The notes beneath the pieces are model-generated. The model was not told the origin of the DNA. It did no database searches and saw only the letters and a list, made by a program, of their open reading frames with translations. DNA of 34,165 nucleotides from Deltaproteobacteria bacterium. GTDB lineage: Bacteria > Myxococcota > UBA727 > VGSZ01. The translations under genes and the position numbers were made by a program. The first letter of the stretch is position 1. Each line of letters opens with the position of its first letter. The stretch covers positions 1 to 34,165 of the forward strand of contig JADZDP010000163.1 of the NCBI GenBank assembly GCA_020850995.1, in the 5' to 3' direction. This document shows, in pieces, positions 15,735 through 24,330 of this stretch.

Positions 15735-17060
15735 GTGCCGGTTACGCTCGCCACCCACGCCGACATCGCCGCCGCGCTCAAGAAGCTCGGCGCTACCCTC
15801 GACTCCGCCAAGACCCTGGAGCCCGCGCGCACCGCCGACCCCGAGCTCGCCAAGGCCCTGCTCGAGGTGGTCAAGGAGCTCTCACCCGGCGAGCGCAAGC
15901 GCCTCGAGGCCACCATCGGCGGCGGCGGCGGCGCCGGCGGCACGGCGCAGGTGCAGACCCGCACGCCGGGCGCCTCGCAGGTGGTGGCGCGCCTGCCCAC
16001 CAAGAACGAGGGCAAGGAGCCGCGCATCGACGCCAACACGCCGGCGGTGGCGGCCTTCCTGCAGCGCTACGATGTCGACCACAAGGTGAAGCGACCGCTC
16101 GAGCGCGTGTTGGTCCACGCCGCCAAGCTGCACGACGTGCTCGCCAGCGAGGCAGACCCGAAGAAGCTGGTCGACGTGGTGATGAACGGCGATCTGCGCC
16201 GCCACGTGTTCTTGCTCGAGGGCATCGCCAAGCTCTACGAGCGCGAGTACGGCGACGCCAAGGGCGTGGGCGTGGCGGTCAAGCTCCTCGAGGACACGCT
16301 CGGCGCCCTGTCGATGCACCGCAGCAACCTGGCTTATGCCCGTCACGTCAACGCACCCGCCGACGTGCTCGCCTACATGGAGAAGGCCGAGCTCACGGCA
16401 CGGAAAGACCTCGAGAAGCTGCTCACCGACGAGTGGATGCCGCGCAAGAAGGACGGTCAGATCCCGGCGCTGCGCGACCTGATGCAGGGCTGGGGCGAGG
16501 CCAAGTGGGAGGATTACGTCGACGACAAGAAGTTCGTGCGCGGCGAGCTGGTGCGGCGGCTCGAGAAGATCAGCGGCACCGACTTCGACATGCACGATCT
16601 GCAGGGAGGCCTGCACGAGCTGCGGCGCCAGCTTCGCTGGTTCCCCATCTACACCGAGTCGCTCAACGGCCTGTTGCAGCTCGACGAGAAGAAGAACCCC
16701 GTGGCCGCCTACGAGCCGCTCTTGCAGGTCACGCTCGCCACCTCCAAGTACGTCGACCTGCCCACCGACAGCCGCGAGGCGGGCGCCATCCGCATCTCGA
16801 AGTCGCTCTACGTGGCGCTCATGCAGCTCACCCTCGACCTTGGCGGCCTCAAGGATGTAGGCGAGCCCGTCGAGGCGCTGGCCCATGCCTTCCTCGCGCT
16901 CAAGAAGGTCAAGACGCTCGAGGAGGCGGAGCAACAGGCGACCGCGCTCGCCGGGCCACGGCTGATGAACGACGTGCACACCAACGCCGACAAGCTCTAC
17001 GCCGAGATGAAGAAGAACAAGCTCGTCGAGAAGCTGGCCGAGAGCGTCAAGCGCGGCTGA
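15735..17060 (+). CDS. Hypothetical helical protein, 441 aa
   Basis: I do not recognise this protein with confidence. It is cytoplasmic, rich in Lys, Glu and Leu, and nearly all helical. Residues about 1-60 form a helical N-terminal region. A Gly-rich linker follows, and then a long helical body. The stretch HDLQGGLHELRRQLRW recalls the His/Arg helices of CHAD domains, which bind polyphosphate, and RVLVHAAKLHDVL could be its partner helix. This is only a weak resemblance. There is no signal peptide, and Cys is absent or nearly so. GTG at 15735 is preferred because GGAGG lies 8 bp upstream; ATG at 15699 is the alternative and would add 12 residues. It diverges from the VanY-like gene and is followed by 141 bp before the next gene. 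Confidence 0.72.
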   Translation: MPVTLATHADIAAALKKLGATLDSAKTLEPARTADPELAKALLEVVKELSPGERKRLEATIGGGGGAGGTAQVQTRTPGASQVVARLPTKNEGKEPRIDANTPAVAAFLQRYDVDHKVKRPLERVLVHAAKLHDVLASEADPKKLVDVVMNGDLRRHVFLLEGIAKLYEREYGDAKGVGVAVKLLEDTLGALSMHRSNLAYARHVNAPADVLAYMEKAELTARKDLEKLLTDEWMPRKKDGQIPALRDLMQGWGEAKWEDYVDDKKFVRGELVRRLEKISGTDFDMHDLQGGLHELRRQLRWFPIYTESLNGLLQLDEKKNPVAAYEPLLQVTLATSKYVDLPTDSREAGAIRISKSLYVALMQLTLDLGGLKDVGEPVEALAHAFLALKKVKTLEEAEQQATALAGPRLMNDVHTNADKLYAEMKKNKLVEKLAESVKRG

Positions 17061-17167
17061 CGCCGGCAGCGCGAACCGATCAACCTGCCCTTGCGAGGGC
17101 CTTCTCCACCGGCCCTGCGCCGACCAAGCGGCGTGGCGCGCCCAGCGCTGGCCGCGCGCCTTTCCGT

Positions 17168-17195
17168 TTGCAGGGGCGTGTCGATCCGCTACCAC
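17168..17195 (+). promoter_or_regulatory. Promoter-like pair before the isoprenoid-synthase-like gene
   Basis: TTGCAG (17168-17173), 16 bp, TACCAC (17190-17195), then 6 bp to the ATG at 17202, with no Shine-Dalgarno. The layout copies that of 7516-7543. The -10 box is weak because its last base is not T. Confidence 0.4.
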
Positions 17196-17201
17196 CGCTG
17201 C

Positions 17202-18275
17202 ATGGTCGCCGCCCACTCCCGGCCTGCCGCGCCTCCCGCCTTCCTGCCGGAGGCCGAGCGGCTGCGCGTCTTGCGCGCTCTCATGGGCGAGAAGGACCGC
17301 GCGATCGCCGCCTTCCCCCAGGCGATCCGCGCCGTCACCTTCCGCGACCACGACCGTTGGGTGAAGCCGCTCTTCGAGCGCCATTGGCCCGACGCGCTTG
17401 TTGGGCGCACCGACCGCAAGCTGCGCTTCCTCACCTGCAACCTGTACGCCACGGCGCCCTACACCGTGCTGTTCTCGTCGCCGCGCCCGCCCCTGGCCGT
17501 GCGCGCCGTGCGCGCCCTTGGCGTGGGCCTCGGGCTCTCACCCGCCGCGCTGGCCAGCGGCGCGGGCGTGGCCGTGCGGCTGTGCGCGGCCCTGCTCGAC
17601 GACGACACCCGCCGGCGCATCGTGCAGATCGCGAGCTTCATCGCCGCCGTCGATCACGTGTTCGACCACTGCATGCAGGGCGTGTCGGCCGACGAGCGTG
17701 GTCGCCGTCTACGCGCCCTCATCGACGGCGGCTGGGACCCCGACGACAGCGTGGCCCACGCCGGCGCCTTCCGCTTCTTGCGCGCGCTCTACCTCGAGAT
17801 GGGTGCCGGCATTCAGGGCGAAGACGCCGAGGTCTACGCCATCGCCACCGCGCGCCTGCGCGAGTTCTTCGAGGCCGAGGTGAAGGCCATGACCGGCGTG
17901 CGCGACCCCACCGGGCTCGAGTGGCGCATGCCGGGCGTGCTCGGCACCATCGAGGGCTTGGTGTTCCCGGTGTGGCGCTACGCCGGCGAGCAGGCGCGCG
18001 CGTGGATGTACGGCGTGTCGCTGTTCGTGCAGGTGATGGACGACTGGATCGACCTCGACAAAGACTTGCACGAGGTGCGCCCCACCCCCATGACCACGGG
18101 CTTTTGGGGTGAGCACGCGCTCGAGGAGACCTGGCGCGCCACCCTCGACGGCATCGTGGCGCTGGCCCGCGCCAGCGGCGTCGAGGACGAGCGCTACCTC
18201 GACTTCGTGCGCGAGACCTACCGCTTCATGGCCATCGAGGTGGCCGAGGCCATGGGCGGCGGCGGCGCGGCGTAG
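17202..18275 (+). CDS. Class I isoprenoid-synthase-like protein
   Basis: A 357-residue, all-helical protein. Two aspartate-rich segments stand at the right distance for a class I terpenoid fold: DHVFDH (Asp151 and Asp155) and DDWIDLDKD (Asp280, 281, 284, 286, 288). In squalene/phytoene and prenyl synthases such pairs bind magnesium and the diphosphate of the substrate. It could therefore condense or cyclise a prenyl diphosphate. The rest of the sequence is not one of the well-known phytoene or farnesyl synthase patterns that I recall, and no carotenoid or sterol gene lies nearby. The ATG at 17202 is chosen over upstream starts because a short-spaced promoter precedes it. Its stop is 3 bp before the queC ATG, so the two are probably co-transcribed. 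Confidence 0.6.
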   Translation: MVAAHSRPAAPPAFLPEAERLRVLRALMGEKDRAIAAFPQAIRAVTFRDHDRWVKPLFERHWPDALVGRTDRKLRFLTCNLYATAPYTVLFSSPRPPLAVRAVRALGVGLGLSPAALASGAGVAVRLCAALLDDDTRRRIVQIASFIAAVDHVFDHCMQGVSADERGRRLRALIDGGWDPDDSVAHAGAFRFLRALYLEMGAGIQGEDAEVYAIATARLREFFEAEVKAMTGVRDPTGLEWRMPGVLGTIEGLVFPVWRYAGEQARAWMYGVSLFVQVMDDWIDLDKDLHEVRPTPMTTGFWGEHALEETWRATLDGIVALARASGVEDERYLDFVRETYRFMAIEVAEAMGGGGAA

Positions 18276-18278
18276 TTG

Positions 18279-19004
18279 ATGAGGCCGGCCGTGGTCCTGC
18301 TCTCGGGCGGGCTCGACTCCGCCACCGTGCTGGCGCTGGCGCGCGAGCAGGGCTTCGCCTGCCATTGCCTGAGCTTCGACTACGGCCAACGCCACCGCGT
18401 GGAGCTGGCGGCCGCCGAGCTGGTGGCGCGCGCCGGCGGCGCGAGCTCGTGGCGCACGGCCATGTTGGACCTGCGCGCCTTCGGTGGCTCGGCGTTGACC
18501 GCGGAGCTGGCGGTGCCCAAGGACCGATCGCACGAGGCCATGGGGGCCGACATCCCCCTCACCTACGTGCCCGCGCGCAACACCATCTTCCTCGCCTTCG
18601 CGCTCGGGCTGGCCGAGGTCAACCAGAGCCGCGCGCTCTTCTTTGGCGCCAATGCCGTCGACTACTCGGGCTACCCCGATTGCCGGCCTGCCTTCGTGGC
18701 CGCCTTCGAGGAGCTGGCCAACCTGGCGACCAAGCTGGGCGTCACGGCCGCCACCCCCGCGGAGCGCATCCGCGTGCACGCGCCCTTGATCGGGCTCAGC
18801 AAGGCCCAGATCGTGCGCGAGGGCACACGCCTCGGCGTCGACTACGCCCTCACCTGGAGCTGCTACGACCCCGTGCCGGCCGGCGACGGGCAGGGGCGGC
18901 ACGGCCCCTGGGCCGCGTGCGGGCGCTGCGACAGTTGCGCGCTGCGACGCCGGGGCTTCGTCGAGGCAGGTGTGCCCGACCCCACGCGCTACGTCGCCAG
19001 ATGA
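18279..19004 (+). CDS. queC: 7-cyano-7-deazaguanine synthase
   Basis: A 241-residue cytoplasmic enzyme that turns 7-carboxy-7-deazaguanine into preQ0 with ATP and ammonia, in the queuosine pathway. The ATP pyrophosphatase P-loop SGGLDS lies near the N-terminus. FDYGQRHRVEL and PLTYVPARNTIFL are family motifs, and GANAVDYSGYPDCRP is the substrate segment. Four zinc Cys lie at the end: TWSCYDP and CGRCDSC. Length is usual for the family. ATG at 18279 lies 3 bp after the previous stop; TTG at 18276 is a less likely start. No other queuosine gene is seen in the window. Confidence 0.95.
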   Translation: MRPAVVLLSGGLDSATVLALAREQGFACHCLSFDYGQRHRVELAAAELVARAGGASSWRTAMLDLRAFGGSALTAELAVPKDRSHEAMGADIPLTYVPARNTIFLAFALGLAEVNQSRALFFGANAVDYSGYPDCRPAFVAAFEELANLATKLGVTAATPAERIRVHAPLIGLSKAQIVREGTRLGVDYALTWSCYDPVPAGDGQGRHGPWAACGRCDSCALRRRGFVEAGVPDPTRYVAR

Positions 19005-19065
19005 CGCGCTCCCGTCACTTGCGCTATCCGACCGCCTGCGCACGACGCGCTCGCGCGGGTTTGGG

Positions 19066-19071
19066 TAGGCT
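19066..19071 (+). promoter_or_regulatory. Putative -10 element TAGGCT before paralogue B
   Basis: GGTAGGCT lies 25 bp before the GTG at 19097, matching the TAGGCT box before the paralogue at 3396. A purine-rich stretch (GAGGGAG, then GGGGCAG) precedes the start. No -35 box is clear. Confidence 0.35.
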
Positions 19072-19096
19072 CGCCTGACGAGGGAGTACGGGGCAG

Positions 19097-21757
19097 GTGG
19101 CAGATCCGGTGACGTGCCCAAAGTGCGGCCGCAAGGTGGACGCCACGGCGTTCATCTGTCCTGGTTGCGAGTACATCCTCGACACCTCCTTCCTCGGCGA
19201 CGACATCACCGACGACGATCGTGATCGACGCGCCCAAGGTCCGGCCCGGGCCCCCTCCAGCAAGAAGAGCGGCGAATTCGGCGAGGACGCCATCATCCTT
19301 GGCGACAGCGGCGGCGAGTGGAGCGACTTCTCCTCGCAAGACGCCGGCGGCATGACGCGCGAGGTCACGCAGGCGCGCTTCTACATTGGCGGCAATACGG
19401 CCGCGCTGCTGCACGACGACGCGGTGCCCGAGATGGTGCCGGGGGTGGCGACCACGTCGTTGAAGCTGACGCCCTTCGAGCACCACGTCTTGCAGTACAT
19501 GAACGGCAAGCGCTCCATGGGCCGCATCAAGAAGAAGAGCGGCATGGAGGACGCCGAGTTCAAGGCCTCGGTGGCGATGCTGGCCGACAAGGGCGTCATC
19601 CGCCTGCGCACCACCAAGAAGAAGAAGAAGGGCACCGACGGCCTGTCGCGCAGCGAGTCCTCGCGCGGCATGGCCATCCCCATGGACAGCGACCGCACCA
19701 TGGTGGCGCCCGCGCCGGTGGAGGCCAGCGACGCGCGGCGGCGCTCGATCACGAGCGCGGCCACGAGCGCGGCCGCGAGCGCGGCCGCGAGCGTGGCGTC
19801 CTTGCCCTCGCGCGCGGGGCCACCCTCCGAGGCCACCGCGCTCAAGAACGTGGAGCCGAAGCGAAGCCGGGCGCCGGGCCCCGCCTCGGTGCGCCTGCTC
19901 GACGAGGAGCAGATCGACGACGGCGGCAAGGTCGAGGCCTTCGGCGAGGGCGAGCGCCGCGAGAACGCCTCCAGCGTGTTCGCGCGCGCCAGCGTGCCGC
20001 CGGTGACGCGCTCGGCCATCGCGGCCGCGTCGAAGGTGGCGGCGAGCTCCCTGGCGCAAGCGCGGGGCGCGCCCGCGCCGGCCGCGAGCCGCGCCCCGCC
20101 CACGCGCGCGCTCGAGGAACGCACGCCGAGCCTGCCGAGCCACGAGGTGCAGGAGGTCTCGCTCTTGCCGCCCGGCGACGACGAGGGCTTCGCCAAGGAG
20201 CTGGCGGACGCCGAGGGCTTCGAGCTCGAGACCGACCAGCGCGCCCTGGCGCGTCGCCAGACCGAGCCCGAGCCCGCGCCCGCGGCCGCGCCCGACGCGT
20301 CCGATCGCCTGTTCGACGACGAGCTATCGAACCCCACGGCCATGGGTGATCTGCGCCCGGTGCCGCCGGTGGCGGGCCCCGCTGAGGACGATGCCGAGGA
20401 TGACCAGGAGGAGGCGCGCGCCACCGCCGCCGGCGATGAGGGAGCCGCAGACGACGAGGGCGACGAGGGCGACGAGGGTGACGAGGGTGACGAGGGCGAC
20501 GAGGGCGACGGCGCGTTCCAAGACGACGCCGGTGACGACGCGGACGCCGGCAGTGCCGACGACGAGAGCGAGGCGCGCGACCGGGTGCGCAACGTGGCGA
20601 GCACGCGCCCCGTCATCCACGACGAGCGCACGGCGAACCTGCCGCCCTTGTCGGACGCGCCCACGGGACCGGCGCCGGCGCACGCCGATCGCGACGCCGG
20701 GCGCGACGAGGACAGCGACGAGCGCCCCCTCCCCGACCAGCGCGAGCCGGCGGCCGACGACGACGAGGACGACGCCGAGGGCTTCGAGGTAGAGCTGCGC
20801 ACGGCGGCGCTCGACGCCGCCGTCGTCACTGGGCAGCCCACCGGCCCGGCCCCACCGCCCGTGATCCCCGAGCTGCCCTCGGACGCGCTGCAGCCGTTGC
20901 CGTCGTCGGTGCTGAAGGCGCCGCCACCGGCCGCACCGTCGCCGCTGGCGCCGGCGCCGGCGCCAGCACCGCCGCAGGAGCGCGCGCCGCTCGCGCCCAC
21001 CGTGCCCGCGGCCGCGTACCTGCCGCCCGAGGCGGGGCCGCCGCCGGCGCTGCCGGGGCAGGCCCGCGCTCGGCAGGTCGCCGCACCGCGCCCCGCGGGG
21101 CCGCTGCCAGCGCTGGCGCGTCCGGCGCCGGGCGCGGCTGCTCCGCAGCGCCCCCCCACGGTGGGCGGCGGCGGCCTGGCGCCTCGTCCTTCGCAACAGT
21201 CGAAGGTGCCCTTCGAGCAGGCGCGCAAGGCGGAGAAGATCTACGAGCAGGCCATCAAGGACCACGCCGAGGGTCGCCTGTCGAGCGCGCGCATGAACGT
21301 CAAGCTGGCCGTCATGTACGACCCCTCGGTGCCCGCGTATCAAGAGTTCCTCACCGAGCTCGATCGCGGCGGCGCGGCCGCCAAGTCACCGAACGCCGGC
21401 AAGTCGCGCGAGCTCTTGCTGTTCGAGCAGGCCAGCGACGCCGAGGGCAAGGGCGACTACGACAAGGCCGTGGTCCTGCTCGAGGAGGCCATCGAGATCG
21501 CACCCAAGGCGGCGGCGCTGCGCAACCGCCTCGGCGTGGTGCTGTCGGTGCGCCTCAAGCGCCACGACGAGGCGCTCAACCAGCTCAAGGTGGCCATCGA
21601 CCTCGAGCCCGGCAACGTGGTGTACATGAACAACTACTCCAAGGTCACGGCCATGCTCGACAGCGAGCTCGAGAAGGGGCCCGAAAAGAGCAAGGGCAAG
21701 AAGGGCGACCAACAAGAGAAGATCGCCATCAAGAAGATGCGACCGAAGATGTTCTGA
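19097..21757 (+). CDS. Zinc-ribbon / winged-helix / TPR protein (paralogue B)
   Basis: An 886-residue cytoplasmic protein with the same plan as the protein at 3396. A zinc ribbon, C7-x2-C10-x10-C21-x2-C24, is followed by EYILDTSFL, which lines up with EWILDPSMFL in paralogue A. DAIILG (64-69) matches DAVILG. A winged-helix-like segment spans about 121-172 (HHVLQYMNGKRSMGRI) and leads into a run of Lys. A very long Ala/Pro and acidic linker contains six DEG repeats. TPR helices run from about 710 to 860 (FEQARKAEKIYEQAIKDH), and the protein ends in a Lys-rich tail. It starts with GTG. The extra length over paralogue A is mostly linker. The glycerophosphodiesterase gene overlaps its stop by one base (TGATG). 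The function is unknown; zinc ribbon plus winged helix suggests nucleic-acid or protein binding, and TPR a scaffold. Confidence 0.82.
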   Translation: MADPVTCPKCGRKVDATAFICPGCEYILDTSFLGDDITDDDRDRRAQGPARAPSSKKSGEFGEDAIILGDSGGEWSDFSSQDAGGMTREVTQARFYIGGNTAALLHDDAVPEMVPGVATTSLKLTPFEHHVLQYMNGKRSMGRIKKKSGMEDAEFKASVAMLADKGVIRLRTTKKKKKGTDGLSRSESSRGMAIPMDSDRTMVAPAPVEASDARRRSITSAATSAAASAAASVASLPSRAGPPSEATALKNVEPKRSRAPGPASVRLLDEEQIDDGGKVEAFGEGERRENASSVFARASVPPVTRSAIAAASKVAASSLAQARGAPAPAASRAPPTRALEERTPSLPSHEVQEVSLLPPGDDEGFAKELADAEGFELETDQRALARRQTEPEPAPAAAPDASDRLFDDELSNPTAMGDLRPVPPVAGPAEDDAEDDQEEARATAAGDEGAADDEGDEGDEGDEGDEGDEGDGAFQDDAGDDADAGSADDESEARDRVRNVASTRPVIHDERTANLPPLSDAPTGPAPAHADRDAGRDEDSDERPLPDQREPAADDDEDDAEGFEVELRTAALDAAVVTGQPTGPAPPPVIPELPSDALQPLPSSVLKAPPPAAPSPLAPAPAPAPPQERAPLAPTVPAAAYLPPEAGPPPALPGQARARQVAAPRPAGPLPALARPAPGAAAPQRPPTVGGGGLAPRPSQQSKVPFEQARKAEKIYEQAIKDHAEGRLSSARMNVKLAVMYDPSVPAYQEFLTELDRGGAAAKSPNAGKSRELLLFEQASDAEGKGDYDKAVVLLEEAIEIAPKAAALRNRLGVVLSVRLKRHDEALNQLKVAIDLEPGNVVYMNNYSKVTAMLDSELEKGPEKSKGKKGDQQEKIAIKKMRPKMF
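20453..20506 (+). repeat. Six 9-bp tandem repeats coding for DEG
   Basis: Six copies of GACGAGGGC or GACGAGGGT lie in tandem within the acidic linker of the zinc-ribbon/TPR paralogue B. Length changes would stay in frame. Confidence 0.9.
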
Positions 21758-22506
21758 TGACGGTCGACCCCTGGCGCCGGCCTCTGCTCTTTGGTCATCG
21801 TGGCGCGCCGGCGGCGGGCTGTGTCGAGAACACGCTGCCGTCGTTTCGGCGCGCGCTCCATGACGGCGCCACGGCCCTCGAGACCGACGCGCACCTCACC
21901 GCCGATGGCGAGGTGGTGCTGCACCACAACGACGATCTGCAGGAGGTGCACGGCCAGCCGCTGGTCATCGCGCGCGCCACCCGCGCCGAGCTGGCGGTGC
22001 ACGGCATCCCCACGCTCGAGGAGCTGTTGGCGCAGGTGCCCGACGTGCCGGTCAACATCGATATCAAACAGCGCGCACCGCCCATGGAGCACGCCATCAT
22101 CGAGGTGCTGCGCCGCTGCGGCGCCGAGCGGCGGGTGCTCTTGACCAGCTTCTTCGCCGACGTGGTGCACCGCGTGCGCGCGCTCGGCTACGCCGGCCCC
22201 ACGGGGCTGACGCGGGCGGAGATCGTGCGCCTGCGCTTTTTGCCGCGCCTGCTCGCGCGCGCCTTGCCGCCGGGCGGGCAGCGCGCCCAGGTGCCGCTGC
22301 GCTCGGGCCTGGTGCGCTTCGACACCAGCGCCTTCGTGGCGCGCTGCCACGCGCTTGGCATCGCGGTGGACTACTGGGTGGTGAACGAGGCCGAGCAAGG
22401 GCGGCGTCTGTTGGCGCTCGGCGCCGACGGCGTCATGAGCGACGATCCGGCGTGTCTGCGGCCGGCGTTCGCGGAGCTCACCCGAGATCCTCGAGCGTCT
22501 GCTTGA
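21757..22506 (+). CDS. Glycerophosphodiester phosphodiesterase
   Basis: A 249-residue GDPD-family TIM-barrel enzyme that splits glycerophosphodiesters into glycerol 3-phosphate and an alcohol. Motifs are GHRGAP (His14, Arg15), ENTLPSF (Glu24), LETDAHLTADG (Glu42, Asp44) with HHND after it, IDIKQ in mid-protein, and WVVNEAEQGRRLLALGADGVMSDDP at the end. No signal peptide is seen, so it is likely cytoplasmic. The start shares a base with the stop of the zinc-ribbon/TPR gene, implying coupled translation. The last 29 bp overlap the 3' end of the convergent epimerase-like gene. Confidence 0.92.
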   Translation: MTVDPWRRPLLFGHRGAPAAGCVENTLPSFRRALHDGATALETDAHLTADGEVVLHHNDDLQEVHGQPLVIARATRAELAVHGIPTLEELLAQVPDVPVNIDIKQRAPPMEHAIIEVLRRCGAERRVLLTSFFADVVHRVRALGYAGPTGLTRAEIVRLRFLPRLLARALPPGGQRAQVPLRSGLVRFDTSAFVARCHALGIAVDYWVVNEAEQGRRLLALGADGVMSDDPACLRPAFAELTRDPRASA

Positions 22507-23449
22507 GCGTGCGGCGGGGCTCGTAGCCGAGCTCGTCCTTCGCCCGCTTGCCGTCGATGAGGCAGCTGTAGCGCAGGAACGCGAGCTCGCCCGGATCGAT
22601 GGACGTCATGCGCAGGGCCGCGGCGCGCGTGAGCGCGGCCGCGAACAAGGGGCCCGGGATGGGCAGCGCGGTCGCGCCGCGCGCATCGAGCAGGCGCGAC
22701 AGCGGCGCCTGGGTCTGCCCAGCGAGGTTGAACACGCCGCGCAGGCCGGGGCGCAAGGCACGCACGATGGCGTCGACCACGTCGTCCTCGTGCACCAGCT
22801 GCACCATGGGGTCGAAGCCGAGCAGGCGCGGCGCGCGGTGCAGCTTGAAGTAGCGCGTGGCCAGGTTGTCGAGGTGCGGGCCAATGATGTGCACGGGCCG
22901 CAGGATGACGGTCTCGGTGGCGGGCAGCTTCCAAAAGAAGCTCTGCACCATCATGTCGAGCGAGATGTCGTCGGAGAGATCGGGCACGGCCGAGGCGCCG
23001 AGCAAGGGCGCCTCCTCGGTCATGAAGTTCGCCGAGGTGGCCGAGGGGCCATAGAGCGTGGCCGACGACAAGAGCACGAGCTTGCGGCAGCCGAGCTCCT
23101 CGATCAGGCGCAGGAGCTGCACGGTGGCGTCGAGGTGGCGGTGCGAGACGGGGCTCGGCGGCCCGTGGATGGCGCCGATGTGCACCACTACGTCGGGCCG
23201 ACGCTTCTTCACCTGCGTGAGCGCGCTCTTCCTGCGCAGGTCGAGGCGCAGGTGCTCGACGTCTTTCGGGCGATCGGGAAAGTCCGAGCGATCGAGCGAG
23301 ATGACGTCGAAGCCGCGGTGCAGCGCGCGACACACGAGGCGCCCGAGCCCGGACGCTCCGCTCGTGACCAGCGCGCGCTCACGCCGCAGGCGCACCCGCG
23401 AGCGCCGCTCGCGCGCCGCGCCGGTCCCGGAGGCGCCCTTGCTGGCCAT
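22478..23449 (-). CDS. Epimerase-like extended SDR without the Tyr/Lys pair
   Basis: A 323-residue NAD(P)-binding protein of the extended short-chain dehydrogenase family. SGASGLG (30-36) is the dinucleotide loop, and SSATLYG (128-134) and the LRPVHIIGP strand follow. LGFDPMVQLVHEDDV (210-224) is a hallmark of the epimerase-like subgroup. Where catalytic members have Tyr-x3-Lys, this one has Asp161-x3-Asp165, so ordinary SDR catalysis is doubtful. Its ATG shares a base with the stop of the acyltransferase gene (TAATG), so the two are coupled. As I recall, mycobacteria also place such an epimerase (Rv0501) next to a PlsC-like acyltransferase (Rv0502), suggesting a shared lipid role. The first 20 residues are basic and may be flexible. 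Confidence 0.82.
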   Translation of the reverse strand: MASKGASGTGAARERRSRVRLRRERALVTSGASGLGRLVCRALHRGFDVISLDRSDFPDRPKDVEHLRLDLRRKSALTQVKKRRPDVVVHIGAIHGPPSPVSHRHLDATVQLLRLIEELGCRKLVLLSSATLYGPSATSANFMTEEAPLLGASAVPDLSDDISLDMMVQSFFWKLPATETVILRPVHIIGPHLDNLATRYFKLHRAPRLLGFDPMVQLVHEDDVVDAIVRALRPGLRGVFNLAGQTQAPLSRLLDARGATALPIPGPLFAAALTRAAALRMTSIDPGELAFLRYSCLIDGKRAKDELGYEPRRTLKQTLEDLG

Positions 23450-24330
23450 TAGAAGAACACGCTGCGGCGGCGCTCGAGCCCCTTCTCGAGCATGCGCTGG
23501 ATGGTGTGCTTGACCTTCTTGACGTGCCCGCCCACCACGTCGTCGTCGTCGTTGGCGGAGCCCTTGAACTCGAGCGGCTCGCCGAAGTGGATGCGGTAGC
23601 GCACCGGCAAAGGGAGCGGCAAGAGCTGCGGGAAGATGACCGGGAAGGCAGGGAAGCCCAGCAGGCGAGCCAGGGGCTTGATATCGGTGACGGCGGGCGC
23701 TTGCTCCTCGGCGCCGATGAGCGCCACGGGCACGATGGGCGCTTGGGTCTCGAGCGCCAGGCGCATGAAGCCGTGGCCGAAGCTCGACAGCTGATAGCGC
23801 TGCGCGAACAGCTTGTTGATGCCGCGCGCGCCCTCGGGGAAGACCATGACGCCCTCCTCGGCGCGCAGCAGGCGCGCGCACACCTCGGGGTCGCCCACCA
23901 CCTGCCCCGAGCGCTGGAACAAGGACGACATGAAGGGCAGCTCGGCGCTCCAGCGCTCCACCATGCTGCGCACCAAGCGCGGCTTGGGCGCGTCGGAGAG
24001 CACGGTGGTGCCGATCATGGCCGCGTCGAAGGGCAGCTGCCCCGAGTGGTTGCCGATGAGCAGGAAGCGCCCCTCGGGCGGCACGTGCTCGATGCCATGC
24101 ACCTCGCAGCGAAAGTAGTGCTCCTTGAGGAACACCATCACCGGCGCGATCAGCTTGATGACCTCGGGGTCGAAGCCGAAGGGGTCGACCCCGAACTCGT
24201 TGAGGTTGTGGCGCGGCAGCGCATCGATACGCTCGATCATACGGCGGTCGACGCGCGACACCACCGCGTCGCGCAGCTGATCGACGAGCCCGCGCTGCAG
24301 CACCCGGGAGGATCGGGAGAAGAAGCCCAC
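23449..24330 (-). CDS. PlsC-like acyltransferase
   Basis: A 293-residue lysophospholipid/glycerophospholipid acyltransferase-family protein, expected at the inner face of the membrane. Motif I is NHSGQLPFD, with His95 and Asp102 separated by six residues instead of the usual four, a known variant of the family. FPEGARG (164-170) is motif III, and PIVPVALIG is motif IV. The N-terminus is amphipathic rather than a signal. GTG at 24330 is the start. It is likely to acylate a glycerophosphate-type or other lipid alcohol; the substrate is not readable. It is translated just ahead of the epimerase-like protein, with a one-base overlap. Confidence 0.85.
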   Translation of the reverse strand: MGFFSRSSRVLQRGLVDQLRDAVVSRVDRRMIERIDALPRHNLNEFGVDPFGFDPEVIKLIAPVMVFLKEHYFRCEVHGIEHVPPEGRFLLIGNHSGQLPFDAAMIGTTVLSDAPKPRLVRSMVERWSAELPFMSSLFQRSGQVVGDPEVCARLLRAEEGVMVFPEGARGINKLFAQRYQLSSFGHGFMRLALETQAPIVPVALIGAEEQAPAVTDIKPLARLLGFPAFPVIFPQLLPLPLPVRYRIHFGEPLEFKGSANDDDDVVGGHVKKVKHTIQRMLEKGLERRRSVFF

